Notes: a model not told the origin generated them from the sequence alone. DNA of 64,000 bases from Siphonodentalium dalli (GCA_032622095.1 CP136064.1:274745614-274809613), one strand, 5' to 3'. Counted from the first letter of the stretch, positions 1-12,528 are shown. Program-made: numbers and translations.

Positions 1-1750
1 CCTAAATATATAAACCCATTTGGTCTTTAATATGTATCTGGAGAAGAAAACAATTGATGGACGGATAGAGACATAATGCCAGATGGATGGATGGGAGAAC
101 AGTCTGACATAGAGACTGACAAATTCAATCCAATATACCCCCCAATTTTTCTTTGCAAAATCAGGGTATAATGAGTTCAACTGGATACTGGTGGTTAAGA
201 ACATAATATTCGAACAGACAAGCCTGAACATAGTGTCTGACATTTGCAGAATGAGGTCCCCAAAGGGTGAATTTAATGACACAATCCTGCAATGCGGGCT
301 AGCATCACCAAATTCACCCTCAGGGGACCTCATTCTGTGTAGGCCTCAACTGTTATGGGAGACATAGCATTAGATTGAAGTTCTCCAGTTAAAGTTGGTG
401 ATGTGCACCCATTGGGCACCTCAATTATGCATTTTATATTCACAAATTAGGGGATATAGAAACTAAACAGAAGGGCTAAAGTAAGTAAAAATATCAATTT
501 AAGTGCCTATATACTTCCCAGAAGATGAGGCCTAAGCAGAATGAGGACCCTGGCTAGTGTATTTGGTGATGCTAGACTGCTGTGCAGGGTAGCATAACTA
601 AATTCACCATCTGGGGACCTCATTCTGCAAATGCCAGATAGAAGACAAATTTAATCCAATATATACCCCCCCCCCACTTTTCTTTGAATATTAGTCGTAT
701 GATTTCATCTGGATAAGTGGTGATTAAAACAATAATATGAAATGGCCAAACCTGAATTTAGTATGTCTGACATTTGCAGAATTAGGTCCCAAAAATGTGG
801 ATTTAATGACAATATTCTGTAAGGCAGGCTAGCATCACCAAATTCATCCTCAATCCGATTAGGCCTCAATGGCCAATAAAACCAAGGAACAGATTTACGT
901 CCTACAGTTGAAGTTGGTGATACACACCCATTGAGCACCTCAATTATGCATTTAACTTCTGCAAATTAGGGGGACGTTGAAACTGAACAGGTGGAAAAAG
1001 TGACTAAATCAAACTGTCAATTTGATACTTAGGATACTTCCCAGAAGATGAGGATTAAGCAGAATTAGGTCCCTGTTGGGTGTATTTGGTGATGCTAGCA
1101 TGCTGTATGGGGTAGCAACACTAAATTCACCATCTGGGGACCTCACTATGTAAATGTCAGACACACTATTTCCAGACTTGAAGAAATCAAAGCCATTCAC
1201 AGTATCATTGAATGTCAGACATCACCTAACAATGGAAGCACCAGTTTGTCGTTAAATTGCTACAGATATGTTTAGATTAGAATAATACATGTCATCTGGC
1301 CAGTTTATATAATTAATGACCTGTACCTTTACAGATATATATGCCTCTGTGGTGAGAAGAGGTATTAAATTGAGAGGTGATATGACTTGGAAGGGATGTT
1401 GGTTGATGGCAGGGTTGGGCCTGGGCCATGTGGGAGGGGGTGGGTGGGGGAGGGTGGAATGTTTCCATAATTTCATTAAAGAGTAAAGTTTCATAACTCT
1501 GCAGATGTTATAATGGTGTCACTTTTTTCAAATTTTAAAACATGTTTTTAAAAAAAATAGTCCCAGAAGATGAGGCCTAAGCAGAATAAGGTAATTGATG
1601 GTGTATTTGGTGATGCTAGCCTGCTGTATGGGGTAGCAACACTAAATTCACCATCTGGGGACTTCATTCTGCAAATGTCAGACACACTATGTCCAGGCTT
1701 GGAGAAATGAACAATGGACTATTCCTTGTAGACTCTGGTAGAATAGTTGT
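1..1750. repeat. Degenerate block of direct and inverted repeats
   Basis: Inverted modules AGAATGAGGTCCCC facing GGGGACCTCATTCT occur at about 248-336, 537-627, 775-870 (weaker), 1061-1145 and 1582-1671, each enclosing a GGTGAATTT / AAATTCACC inner pair. A longer segment near 105-255 recurs directly near 637-785, so the block is also tandem with a spacing of about 530 bp. No protein-coding signal is visible. It looks like repeated insertion or amplification of a short inverted-repeat element. Confidence 0.7.
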
Positions 1751-2154
1751 TTAGCTAATGTCATGTCTTGTAATGACAGATGGTAAACTGGTCTGAAGCA
1801 AGCAGTCTTCAGCAAGAATACCAGGTGACCACATTATGATAAATTGGCTTTTTCAATAAAATAGGCTTCAGTGTTCTCTTAAAAATTAATAGTGCATAGC
1901 AAAGAGGTGTGAATTATAAAAGGCCATAACTCTGTTAAAATATATGGGATCAAACCCATATTTTAACTTGATCTGTATATAAGTGTCAAAAATTCATATG
2001 CCAAATTTGGTGTTGATCAGATGAAAAATGTTTGAGTAATCCTGTCTTGGGTGAATTATATATCAAAACAAGAGTGGAAGGGGTTAAATAAACAATACCA
2101 AAATCCACACAGATGAAGAACATGCTAAGAAAAATCTAGGTAAGAAATATGAGG
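1751..2154. other. No gene seen; old interspersed repeat-like DNA
   Basis: This AT-rich stretch has no supported open frame. Part of it (about 1915-2060) reads like a common invertebrate dispersed repeat, but I cannot delimit or name it. Confidence 0.4.
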
Positions 2155-2614
2155 CTGTGGTGTGTCCTAAAAAAAAATTAAAGGTCAAAATGCAAAAAAA
2201 GATTTTTTTTATTTTTTAAGTTATGTCCCTGGCTCTGCCCCTATTTGACCCAGTGACCCCATTTGAACAAAGCTGAACCCCAGTCACCCAAGGACCCTCC
2301 ATACCAAATATTAGCTAAATCGGCTCAATGGTTCTGAACAAGCAGTCGTTGTAAGAATTACTATGGAGGAATAGAGTTATGGCCCTGGCTTCGCAACTAT
2401 TTGACCCAGTGACCTCATTTGAACAAATCTGAATGAGAGTCACATAGGGAACATCCGCACCAAATATGAACCAATTCGGTATGATGGTTTCAGAGGAGAA
2501 GATGTTTTTTAAAAAGTTGACGGACGGCTCGACAGACGGACGGACAGACGGACGCACGGACGGACGAGGAGTGATGACTATAGCTCCACCGGAGACTTCG
2601 TCTCAGGTGAGCTA
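2155..2614. repeat. Mollusc-type interspersed repeat with ACGG tract and terminal hairpin
   Basis: Two related copies of a 'GGCCCTGGCT...CTATTTGACCCAGTGACC' segment start near 2226 and 2380. They are followed by a CGGACGGACAGACGG-type tract at 2519-2567 and a short hairpin (TAGCTCCACC ... AGGTGAGCTA) at 2581-2614. Repeats of this build are common in mollusc genomes from general knowledge. The retrotransposon reading frame begins directly at its end. Confidence 0.6.
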
Positions 2615-3286
2615 AAAATCAAAGAAGAAAAAAATGAGTCCTGGAAAAAAATAACAACCAGTCTTAATGACCAAAACATGGATAGAAAATTCTGGCAAAC
2701 ATTCAAAACGCTTACGGGCCAAGGGAACCACGCAACATCAGATAACTCTAAATCACTAACTGACCAAAATGGAAAAAAATCTGAAAATGACCAAGAAAAA
2801 GCTCAAATCTTCGCAGAGAGTCTACGCAAAATCCACATCACCCATGAAGGCGATATATTTAACAAACGTTTTAAACGTTATGTCAACGATTACATCGATG
2901 ACAACTCAGAAATCTTCGCACCACTGCTAAAAGATAAAGTCGAACCGGGTGACGACGATCTCCTAATGACCAAAATCGATTTAGAAGAGGTGAGAAGGAA
3001 TCTGAACCGGGGAAAACCTAACAAAGCACCCGGCGACGACGATATCACGTACGGTGTAATTAGACAAGCGCCGAACGGGCTATTTATTCGTCTTACTAAC
3101 CTATATAACAAATGCCTGAGACTGAGTTACTTTCCCAAAACATGGAAGACTGCAATCGGGACAATGATTCCTAAACCCGGCAAGGACCATACAATTCCAA
3201 CCAACTATAGGCCCATCAGTTTATTGAAATGCACTGGTAAACTTTTTGAAAGGATCATTAGCACACGTATAAAGACTCACTTATAG
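2612..3286 (+). pseudogene. Non-LTR retrotransposon reverse transcriptase, N-terminal part (broken)
   Basis: This is the first half of a LINE-type reverse transcriptase that would copy its own RNA at the insertion site. The frame is open from the edge of the upstream repeat at 2612, with the first Met at 2678, so the element is 5'-truncated and no endonuclease domain is present. The C-terminal part shows the early fingers motif NYRPISLLKCTGKLFERI (about 3206-3260), preceded by a linker rich in charged residues and a conserved NKAPGDDDI stretch. The frame stops at 3286, exactly where the palindromic MITE at 3290-3504 begins. Roughly 25-30 residues expected between this part and the next are missing, so the insertion was accompanied by a deletion. 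The family looks jockey/CR1-like, but the clade cannot be fixed without a tree. Confidence 0.85.
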
Positions 3287-3289
3287 GTC

Positions 3290-3504
3290 ATAGGTCACCT
3301 CGCATATATAAGAGAATGCATTGGCCTAAAAAAATCTTTTTTTAACACTTTTGACCATTTTTTCTTACATTCTTTAACAATTTTATAATTTTTAATGTGT
3401 TAAGCCAATGCATTCTCTTATATATATGCGAGGCGACCTATGGTCGACTCGCATATATAAGAGAATGCATTGACACAGGGCCGTTCTGTTGGGTAAAGGG
3501 TTAA
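3290..3504. mobile_element. piggyBac-like nested-palindrome MITE, copy A (left end missing)
   Basis: This is the right-hand 215 bp of the element seen whole at 15248-15647 and 33292-33671. It contains the AAGAGAATGCATTGGC arm, the AT-rich spacer with ACATTCTTTAACAATTTT, the second palindrome (CTTATATATATGCGAGGCGA ... TCGACTCGCATATATAAG) and the right terminus TGTTGGGTAAAGGG followed by TTAA at 3501-3504. The left terminus and first half-palindrome are absent. The TTAA is read in frame as the Leu-Thr codons of the interrupted reverse transcriptase, which shows the original target. Confidence 0.85.
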
Positions 3505-4470
3505 CAGAAAATATTAGAACGGCAATAAGCAGGAAACTGGGGCCATATTCCTCGACGTAGAAAAAGCTTTCGATTCTGTATGGCACAATGGGCTCAGATA
3601 TATACAAACTCAGAACACGCACAGAACTACCACAAACAATAGCTAGACTTCTATCATCGTTCTTAACACACAGAAACATCGCAGTAAGGATAAATGATGA
3701 AATTTCAGAAACAGTCAATCTTAAAGCTGGTACCCCCAGGGGTCAGTCTTAAGTCCTCTCCTTTTTTTAATCTACGTAAACGATATACCAATAGATTCTA
3801 CACACAATGTACAAGCATCACAATTTGCAGACGACTTGGGCATATGGACACTAGCAAAAGGAAATAAATTAATTGAACTTAGACTGCAAAAACAACTCAC
3901 AGCACTTGAAAAATGGTGTTCGAAATGGAGAATAAAACTCAATGCAAATAAAACACAATTGGTAGTATTTGGAAACCTAACTCACAGCTCAAAGCCAAAA
4001 CTCACCCTATTTAACGAACCAATAAAACAAAACAAAGAAGCAACTTTACTAGGATTCACATTAGATGAACACTTCACACTCAACAAGCATATAAATAACA
4101 TTTCAACTAAAGCTTTACAAAGAACCGCACTCCTAACGAGACTTCGGGGCAAAGGGTGGGGGTCAACCCAACCACCCTAATCAAATTATATAAACAATTT
4201 ATTCGCCCAGTCATGGAATATGGGGCAATAATTACTTCAAAATGCAGTCAAACAAACCTTAGCAGAATGCAGCGGGCACAAAACGCAGCACTTAAGAAAG
4301 CCCTTTTCGAAATAGGCCCAACCCCCATTTCGGCCCTCCATTCGACTGCAGACATCCCATATATAAAACAAAGGCTACAAGAACTAGCGGACTTAACTGT
4401 AACTCGTATCAGTAACTCCAGTCTCATAACCGAACTAAATCTGAGGAAGCTACTCCTCTACAATGACTAA
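3501..4470 (+). pseudogene. Non-LTR retrotransposon reverse transcriptase, C-terminal part (frameshifted)
   Basis: This continues the reverse transcriptase of 2612-3286. The frame resumes at the MITE's right TTAA as LTENI. Catalytic motif A is readable as IFLDVEKAFDSVWH (about 3549-3590) after allowing a one-base loss, motif B as PQGSVLSPLLFLIYVND (about 3735-3788), motif C as QFADDLGIW (about 3822-3848) and the downstream motif as LNANKTQLVVFG (about 3937-3972). At least two frameshifts lie between A and B, and another near 4160 separates the thumb/C-terminal region, which ends at 4470. The catalytic aspartates are still present, but the frame is broken, so this copy cannot be active. Small insertions and deletions rather than many stops suggest moderate age. 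Confidence 0.85.
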
Positions 4471-5450
4471 CCACTTATCGTTATCGAAAATGTGTTTATT
4501 GGCTATATGCAGGTTATTACATTGACTAACACCAAAATCAAAACATAGGCTAGCGGGCGCACGCCCTAGATGGCTCCTTGGGCGCTGATGAATGTCCTCG
4601 GGCGGCGCCTATACGCTTGTCGTGCCGTAGTATAAGTCGTCGAATAATTATCTCCTCTAAAACTAACTAACACTCAAATGCATAACATGCATACTCGCCA
4701 AACATTGATATCATGTACACCATTACATTAACTAACACCAAAACTAAAACTCATGCAGGCTAGCGGGCTCACGCCCAAGATGGCTCCTTGGGCGCTGATG
4801 AATGTCCTCGGGCGGCGCCTATACGCTTGTCGTGCCGTAGTATAAGTCGTCGAATAATTATCTCCTCCAAAATCAACTAACATTGTCTAACTAATAATAC
4901 TTCCTTTACAGAAACTGAATATATATACATACTCCATTTTTACCCAAACAAAATTAAAAACAACCAAAAAAGCATAAAAACCAAAAATAGATCACTGTAT
5001 ATATTCACCCATATTGTCTACCATCGTTCATATTTTCAACCAATAAACTACAACATGCACATGAGTGTGATTTCACTTACGCCCGCGCCCTTGGGAACCC
5101 ATAACTATCGGGGAACAACGCATTCATTTCTATAACAGGCACAACTCGCCATCTGTTTAATATTACAAGTTCACTTTCAGAAGCTAGCGCTCATGTCTTA
5201 CACATTCCACTCACCTGACAACACCTACCGAGCGGGACCCGGCTTAAAAACCGACCCAGCACTATCTCGGGTGGGGTGCAGGAACTACAGACCCATAAGT
5301 GGTCACAGCTCTCACAGAGTTGGGAGGGGCATATACCGACATATACGGCCTTTCTTCGGGAGCAGGGACGGCTCACGGCTCAAGAACACACTGCCATGTA
5401 CTAAATGTATATTTCATTTTTATAAAAAATAAATAAATTACCAAAAATCC
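4471..5450 (+). repeat. 3' untranslated part of the retrotransposon with an internal duplication
   Basis: A segment of about 160 bp is present twice in direct orientation, at 4515-4676 and 4721-4880. Both copies carry the core GGCTCCTTGGGCGCTGATGA, then CGGGCGGCGCCTATACG, then a CGTCGAATAATTATCTCC end. A-rich sequence with AATAAA-like stretches follows to about 5450. I see no clean poly(A) tail or target-site duplication, so the 3' boundary is approximate. Confidence 0.6.
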
Positions 5451-6271
5451 AAAAAACAAATCTATTGAATGTAAATCATATGTATACATCTCTGTCTAAA
5501 CCATTCACATATATTGTCAACCATTAAAGACTATCTTGTACATTATCATTCAGATTTATTTTATTTCATATATTAAAACCCAAATAACACTGTATACAAT
5601 TCGTCAATATATGTTTTCATCTACGCCCGTGCCCAGGGGAGGTAGGGCGGGCCATACAAATGCAACAACCTGACATAGTTTAGACAAACTCTCACAGTGC
5701 GTTTGGTCTGTATTGGAATCTCTATAGGTTGGTACATTGAATCACACGCTTTGCCTTGCAATTGTTTAGCGGCTTGAAAAACTAACAAACTAACAATACA
5801 AACTAACGCCATTTTAACATCATAACACGGGCCCCGTTCCTTTTTTCAGCGCACCACACGACACGCTCAGCAACAACCAAAACATCAAAGGGACACACCG
5901 GGACTCCCCACATACCCCGTATTAAAGCTCGTGGGCCTTTCCCCTAACAACCAAATTCAAATCAATCCAATTCAAGATATAACATTTAATTCAATTATAT
6001 TCAACTTTTGCCGTGTTCAGACATGACGATTTTCTATGTGCTATATCTCCAACAACAACAAACCGTGGGTGAAGGAGAAGTTCACTCGATCTTTTCGACC
6101 ATCCCGGGCGCTTGGCGCACATCTACTCACTTATAAATTATATAAATAAAATATAATTCTAAATATCTTAAAATCATGCGACCACGTATTCGATTCACGC
6201 TTCCATCCATGGTGCTGTATCCGTGTTCCGTCTGATCTACTGAAGCTGAAGGTGAGTCAATATATTTTATA
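5451..6271. other. No gene seen
   Basis: AT-rich DNA with a GC-rich patch (5622-5655, 'GCCCGTGCCCAGGGGAGG') that resembles one at 5080-5100. No supported coding sequence or RNA gene. Confidence 0.5.
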
Positions 6272-7446
6272 TGGGGGGGGGGGGGGGGAATGGCCATATT
6301 ACATATTATATATTTTCTTTATTAGCTCCACATATGGGGAGTATGATGACCTCCATCACCTGGAATAATGTTTTCAGTCCTTGCCCAAAAGGTCGTGGGT
6401 TTGGTTGCAATACGGGGAGGTATTTTGACCAGGAAAATCCTATTATACATGTCCAGTTGACATCAGATGTCTTAAAAGGGCACTAATTATTAATAAAATA
6501 AAATCATTAATTATATAACCAAATTTTTTTGCAATCTGATCGGTGAGAATGTGGGTAAAATTAGCCCACAGCGTTATAGATGCTGTTAACTTCAGACGAC
6601 TTAAAGGGGCAAATGGCTGATTTTACAATAAACGCTCTTTATTGGTCATAATGTGATAATTTTCCAGGCAAGTATAAATTGGTGCGTTAGATTAGACTAG
6701 TCGGTCCTTAAATAGTGACTTTTCAATTTCTATAAGTGGAGATAGAGCTGCGAACAAATATATGTGATCTGATTTGGTTTGGGGGGGGGGGGGGTAACGT
6801 TTCCCCCCTGAATTTCGATATTAATAATATAGTTTCTCGTTTTTATGAATTATATTAGGCCTCATTGCATCGCAAGAGCTCATTTCTAAAACTGGAAGTG
6901 GAATTGCGAAAAACAAATCTGTGACCTGTGACCTGAATTGGTGGGGGTGGGGAATAACTTTATTATTAAAACTTGAAAGTCAGATGAGTTTCCTGGACAT
7001 GGACGCACCGTTTCGTTCAAAACTGTTATATTAGGTTGCCATTGGATAGCGAATAACATTATTCTTAAAACTCCGACGTCAGATAAGTTTGTTAGTTTGT
7101 GCACTAAACGACCCTTCAATCACAAATAGTCAATATCTAGAACTGGAAGTAGAATTGCGAAGACAAATCTGCGATCTGAATTGGTTGGGGTGGGTGGCGA
7201 ATTTGTGCATTACATTATGCGATCCATGAATGTTAACGTAATGTCCTGGATCTGGAAGCAAACTTTCTCTGAGAATCTCGGTGCACTGCCTTTCAGGTGG
7301 TGGCGGGGTGGCGGTGTGCCGGCGAATAACCATTTCCTTAGAATGCTCCATGAATTCCGTCCCGAAAATACAAGGATTCCCGGGTTGCCACCATGGTTCT
7401 GGCTACGCAGACGATTTAGTAACATAAAGTGCATTTTGACACCCTA
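6272..7446. repeat. No gene; degenerate repeats and two poly-G tracts
   Basis: Poly-G runs lie at 6273-6288 and 6781-6794. A segment reading 'ACTGGAAGTGGAATTGCGAA' then 'CAAATCTGTGACC' at 6890-6955 recurs at 7140-7200, with a weaker relative at 6725-6795, so this is an old direct repeat of about 170-250 bp. The open frames here are short and overlap on both strands; none is supported. Confidence 0.55.
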
Positions 7447-9012
7447 TGCACGACTTCAGTTCTTTTTGTTTATACGCTATTTTACCGTATTTTGAGGGGT
7501 TAATAACATCGGCCGTGGACGCGTCAACGAGTCAATATATGTAATTAACACTCAGGTGTATTGCACTACCGCGAATCACCAAAATAATCAGTCTGAAAAC
7601 ACACGAAGACACCCGTAATCACCCAGGCTCTTTTAGCCAATATCGGCAATTGTGGGGTTAATATGACCGTCCGGAGACGAGCAAGCGAGTAATTTTTTCT
7701 ATGTTTCCCTCGGGTGGCATGCCGCTACGTTATAACGTCGAGATATTGTGTCCACGGGCCCATGGGGCCACCCGGGCGGTCCCTGGCGGTCCCAATGTTA
7801 TTTTTGTTTATATACCATTTTATCGGTTTTTGAGGGGTTAATAACACCGGTCGGAGTCGAGCGAGCGAGTAATATTTTCTAGGTTGACCTCGTGGGTTCC
7901 GCGCTACGTTATAACGTCGATATATAGTGTCCACGTGCCCATGGGGCCTCCCGGGCGGTCCCGGGCGGTCCCAATGTTCTTTTTGTTTATATACCATTTT
8001 ATCGGATTTTGAGGGGTTAATAACACCAGCCGGAGTCGAGCGAGCGAGTGCCATTTTCTAGGTTGACCTCGTGGGGTATGTCGCTACGTTATACCGTGGA
8101 GATATAGTGTCCACGTGCCCATGGGGTCGCCCGGGCGGTCCCAGGCGGTCCCAAGGTTCTTTTTGTTTATACACTATTTTACCGTATTTTGAGGGGTTAA
8201 TAACATCGGCCGTGGACGCGTCAACGAGTAAATATATGGAATTAACACTCAGGTGTATTGCACTACCGCGAATCACCAAAACAATATGTCTGAAAACACA
8301 CGAAGACACCCGTAATCACCCAGGCTCTTTTAGTCAATATCGGCATTTGTGGGGTTAATATGACCGGCCGGAGATGAGCGAGCGAGTAAATTTGTCTATG
8401 TTGCCCTCGGTGGCATGTCGCTACGTTATAACATCGATATATTGTGTCCCCGGGCCCATGGGGCCACCCGGGCGGTCCCGGGCGGTCCCAATGTTATTTT
8501 TGTTTATATACCATTTTATCGGATTTTGAGGAGTTAATAACACCGGCCGGAGTCGAACGAGCGAGTAACATTTTCTAGGTTGTCCTCGTGTGGTATTTCG
8601 CTACGTTATAACATCGAGATATAGTGTCCACGGGCCCATGGGGTCGCCCGAGCGGCCCCGGGCGGTCCCAATGTTCTTTTGTTTATACACTATTTTACCG
8701 TATTTTGATGGGTTAATAACATCGGCCGTGGACGCGTCAACGAGTCAATATATAGAATTAACACTCAGGTGTATTGCACTACCGAGAATCACCAAAATAA
8801 TCTGTCTGAAAACACACGAAGACACCCGTAATCACCCAGGCTCTTTTAGCCAATATCGGCATTTGTGGGGTTAATATGACCGGCCGGAGATGAGCGAGCG
8901 AGTAAATTTGTCTATGTTGCCCTCAGGTGGCATGTCGCTACGTTATAACGTCGAGATATTGTGTCCACGGGCCCGTGGGGCCACCGGGCGGTCCCGGGCG
9001 ATCCCGGGCGGT
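7447..9012. repeat. Satellite array with two alternating unit types (about 180 and 338 bp)
   Basis: Successive 'TTTTTGTTTATA' landmarks lie at 7463, 7801, 7980, 8160, 8497 and 8677, giving spacings of 338, 179, 180, 337 and 180 bp, with a last long unit ending near 9012. Short (A) units read CCATTTTATCGG then CACCGGCCGGAGTCGAGCG. Long (B) units read CTATTTTACCGTATTTTG then CATCGGCCGTGGACGCGTC, and carry an extra block of about 158 bp containing CACCCGTAATCACCCAGG. All units end in a GC-rich CCCGGGCGGTCCC segment. The order is B-A-A-B-A-B. Open frames inside it are by-products of the repeat. Confidence 0.9.
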
Positions 9013-9595
9013 AATTAGTCACACCGCTTGATTTATTCACACCATTATTATGCATTTATATATTATTCGTATACAATGTATCGCCTGTCCATACAGTCAA
9101 AGGCACCCCCTCGTTATTGCATCTAAAATGATAATTTTGCAGCAACGTGTTCGTGATCAGGAATTTTTGGTTATTTCCATGGTCGTCGATTTTTCAATAT
9201 TCCGGCTTTCGATTTTTCCGTATATAACACGCGGTAATTACCGTCTTTGGACTCCGTGAGCAAATTCTTTTCACATCGATTCAATTTGTTGTCCAATAAA
9301 CGCTATTGTACAGCTTCTTATCCCATTGACTCTTTGGTTCACTTGACGGTAAAAACGGTCTGGTATGAAACTCTTAGTCATTGAGTTACAGATGGAAAAC
9401 TAACCCCAACATAGTCCGGATATTTTGGCTGACTATATATTCTAATTCAAGGAAACATTATTCGTGAAAGACTGTGGGGTTGATGTCTATAATGGTGGCT
9501 CAATGTCTAACGGTTTCCATGTGAGCTGATCGGAGTTGTGTATGACGTCACCTTGATGAGTTCATTTGACATAATGTTGCATATATATACACTGA
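9013..9595. other. No gene seen
   Basis: Unique-looking, moderately AT-rich DNA with no supported feature. Confidence 0.5.
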
Positions 9596-10140
9596 TGTTT
9601 ACTCTTTGTGTGATGCTGTGTGTTGTCGTGTGCATGGGTGAGGGTCTATAAATGAGGGTGTGTATGTATTTGTGCGTGTGAGGTTGCGTGTGTTCGTGCG
9701 CGACTGATTGCTAGGTGAGGGAGTGCGCGCGTGTCTGTTTCTATTGTAAAATCTTAGATTCCCATATATTTGATGAAACTTACTTGCATGTGTAGTACGT
9801 GTCGGTCAGCTGCATCTGCAGCTGCATCTGTTTCTTCCTGTCTGCACGTTTATCTGTCAGCATGTATGTCTGTCTAGATACTTTTGTGATTGTCTGCCTG
9901 TCTGTCTGTATGTCTATTCGCGTGTATGCTTGTCTATAAAGTTGTCTAGGCATATGTGTGTCTGGACGTGTTTACGTGTACGCTTGTGTGCGCGGCTGGG
10001 TGGTTGTATGTGTCTGAGACGCAGTGTGTGTGCGTGTAACTGTGTGCGTAATCGCTCTTTATATTGTGTTGTCATGTGTTTTAAATGTACATATATTCCA
10101 ATTTCATTTTGTATTAGATTTGTTTGTAACTATGTTACTT
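9596..10140. repeat. GT-rich and CTGT-rich low-complexity tract
   Basis: Long imperfect runs of TGTGTG, GCGTGT and CTGTCTGTCTGTATGTC dominate, strongest at 9610-9740 and 9830-10060. The apparent 70-residue open frame inside is a product of the biased composition. Confidence 0.7.
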
Positions 10141-12183
10141 AAATATAACTCTCCGATAGTGGAGACAATAAAGGATATATAATATATATATTATGCCTGC
10201 TGTGATGACAGATACTTTAAATTTGATAACTGTCTTAGCAACATTAAATGTAAGTTCTGGTGTCGCTTAGATATTTGTTGTTTCTTTGATATATATTATT
10301 AAAACTAGCTTGCTTCACTGGCTCATTTTACCTTTGTATGTGGTTAGGTTTTACATTATATAACAATAGAAAGATTAGAACTTTCTTCAATTTCCCGAAT
10401 TATACCCTCAAATAAATTTGGCAAATCATTTTGAAATTTGGCCAAAAATAATCTCATTTGGCAAAACATTTGGCAAGAGAAAATTTGGGTCCAACGCCAA
10501 CCCTGTTCGTGTAGCTTGACAAGTTTGTCAGTTGCTTTCCGAGGGTCCGTGATTTCTACGTGCAGTCGAGCGATTTCCCGCTGATATTAACCCTCTGTGC
10601 GGTCTTTCCTCCGCCCGTAAAATCGACAACACAGTGATATCGTACAGCGACTGAAACGACGATAAGTCTGACGATCAGATGTTTGTACGTGGTTTATATA
10701 TACACGCGTGTTATTCACAAACTTATGACCGCGTATTTAGCCAAGACGTGTATACGTGCCTGTCGTTGTGAGCTGCTGCCTGGGGTTATTATTTTGAAGG
10801 GTAATCATGTTCGACTGATGTTGTTAGATTTGCAATGGGATTAGCAGTTTATACATATCTTGTCGGGTCATCAGTGAAGCAACACCGCCTGCATTGGGTG
10901 CCAATTATCACAGACTCAACCTGTGGTGCCCCTCGCGTCTTTGTTTTTGCTTGCGCCATATTTTGTTTTCTATCCGATAAAACACTGCACCGACAGCTAT
11001 GCGTGGACCATACACTAAATGAAACCGCTCACATGTGCAGCACACGGGACACCGTCGTGCAGTCATATGATAAAGCGATAATTGTGTTATCAAAATTATA
11101 CCGACGACCGATCTTCAAAAAAGCGATATCAAAATTCAAGGTTTGGAAGGCTCTTTCCATACCTTTAAAACAAACTTGTACCATATAGACCCCACGCTCC
11201 CACACTCAGCCCACCATCTGCATATGTACGCTGGACGCAGCCCACACTCAGTCCACCCTCTGCATTTCTACTCTGGACGTAGAAAATACATTTTTCATTG
11301 TCGCATATACGTGAACTCAGATCTGATATGTTCAACAATTACTAGTATATCGCCGACAGCCCCGCACGTTCCTGCGAAGAGGCATGTCACTATTTCTTCG
11401 TGTACCCATTGTGTAGCAACGAAGGCGTTCAGTATTCTTTGAGAAACTAACCCGCGAAAATCTCAAAATAAGCAATATTTTTATCGCGTCCCCAAAAAAA
11501 TATGAAACTATTTACCATCATGCACACAGCAATATATTGCAACGACTAAGCGTCTCGACCCTAAATGATTATATTTATTTTATTTGCGAATCTATTATTA
11601 AAATATTGCTTCCGGAATTTCAACTTGCTGTGTGGCATTTACCTCACAAGTGGACAAACCTCCCATTAAAACATCTCATTCTGATCTATTATCTATATTG
11701 TCTTCCAGAGCACAACAAAAACCAAAATAGAACAAAAATCAATTGTACCATTATATTTTACCGCCAACATACACATACTAAGAAATATCATATATTAGCG
11801 CTTGTCAATCGCACCAAACATTCATAATGTCGTGACATTCTTTAAATACATATTTTCTCTCAGCCAAGAAACAACCTCAAGTCTGATCATATCAGGAAGG
11901 CACTACACATTATATCTCTCATAACTTATCACCATGTAAATACGTTTGTACCGTCATCTTGATTACGTGTGTTATTGTGTTAGGAGAGGGACTTCATAAG
12001 TTGCAAAAACTTGTGCCCCAATTCCTTTTGTATATTATGCAAATAAAATATGTTTCTAGTCAAGTCAAGGCCCCGCGAGATCCCTTTCAGTAGTAACCTA
12101 CAATAGATGGCCGGTATTCGTACGTCATATAAGGAACATATTTAAAGATTCACAGTCCGATTTGCCACAGATTTGCTACAAAA
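10141..12183. other. No gene supported; one 42-bp tandem duplication
   Basis: A 42-bp unit starting CCCACACTCAG is repeated at 11199-11240 and 11241-11282. A 117-codon open frame (10835-11188, plus) has no recognisable domain and an unremarkable composition, so I do not call it a gene. Nothing else is supported. Confidence 0.45.
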
Positions 12184-12392
12184 TAAAGGTTGTTCCACAC
12201 CGGGCGCGAGTGAGCGATTATAACGGCCGTTTCTAACGTCCGTAGCAGTTCAAAGCGCGCGATTTTTATGTTCACACCGAAAGCGACCGACTCGCAGACC
12301 ACGAGGCGATTATAGCAGTGATGTTATGCTTCGTCGAATTGTCGCTTTGTTGCAAACCAGCGAGATAATTGACCCTATCGCAATTAGCTATG
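12184..12392. mobile_element. PIF/Harbinger-like element, left terminal fragment
   Basis: After TAA at 12184-12186 the sequence AGGTTGTTCCACACCGGGCG begins. It matches the left terminal region of the complete element at 16750-18415 for about 200 bp, including GCGATTATAACGGCCGTTT, AGCAGTTCAAAGCGCGC and the GCGACCGACTCGC block. It then diverges at about 12392, where the other copy continues into internal sequence. No right terminus is found nearby, so this is a truncated copy. Short oligomers built on GCGAGCGA and CGACTCG motifs are typical of Harbinger termini. Confidence 0.65.
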
Positions 12393-12490
12393 TGAGCCAA
12401 TGAGATAATTGCATTATACAGCCTGGAGCAATGGTCGCTTCCGCGAACAGGCGGTTAGACAAAAAGACTCATTTTACCGACTTACTCTAT

Positions 12491-12528
12491 GCTGGGACTA
12501 ATATAACACATATTATATTAGTCCCAGC
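12491..12528. repeat. Perfect 15-bp hairpin with 8-nt loop
   Basis: GCTGGGACTAATATA (12491-12505) pairs exactly with TATATTAGTCCCAGC (12514-12528). No flanking target duplication is evident. Confidence 0.8.

Noticed and set aside
10835-11188. 117-codon frame as a gene
   Set aside because: No domain, splice or neighbour support; a frame of this length is expected by chance in 64 kb.
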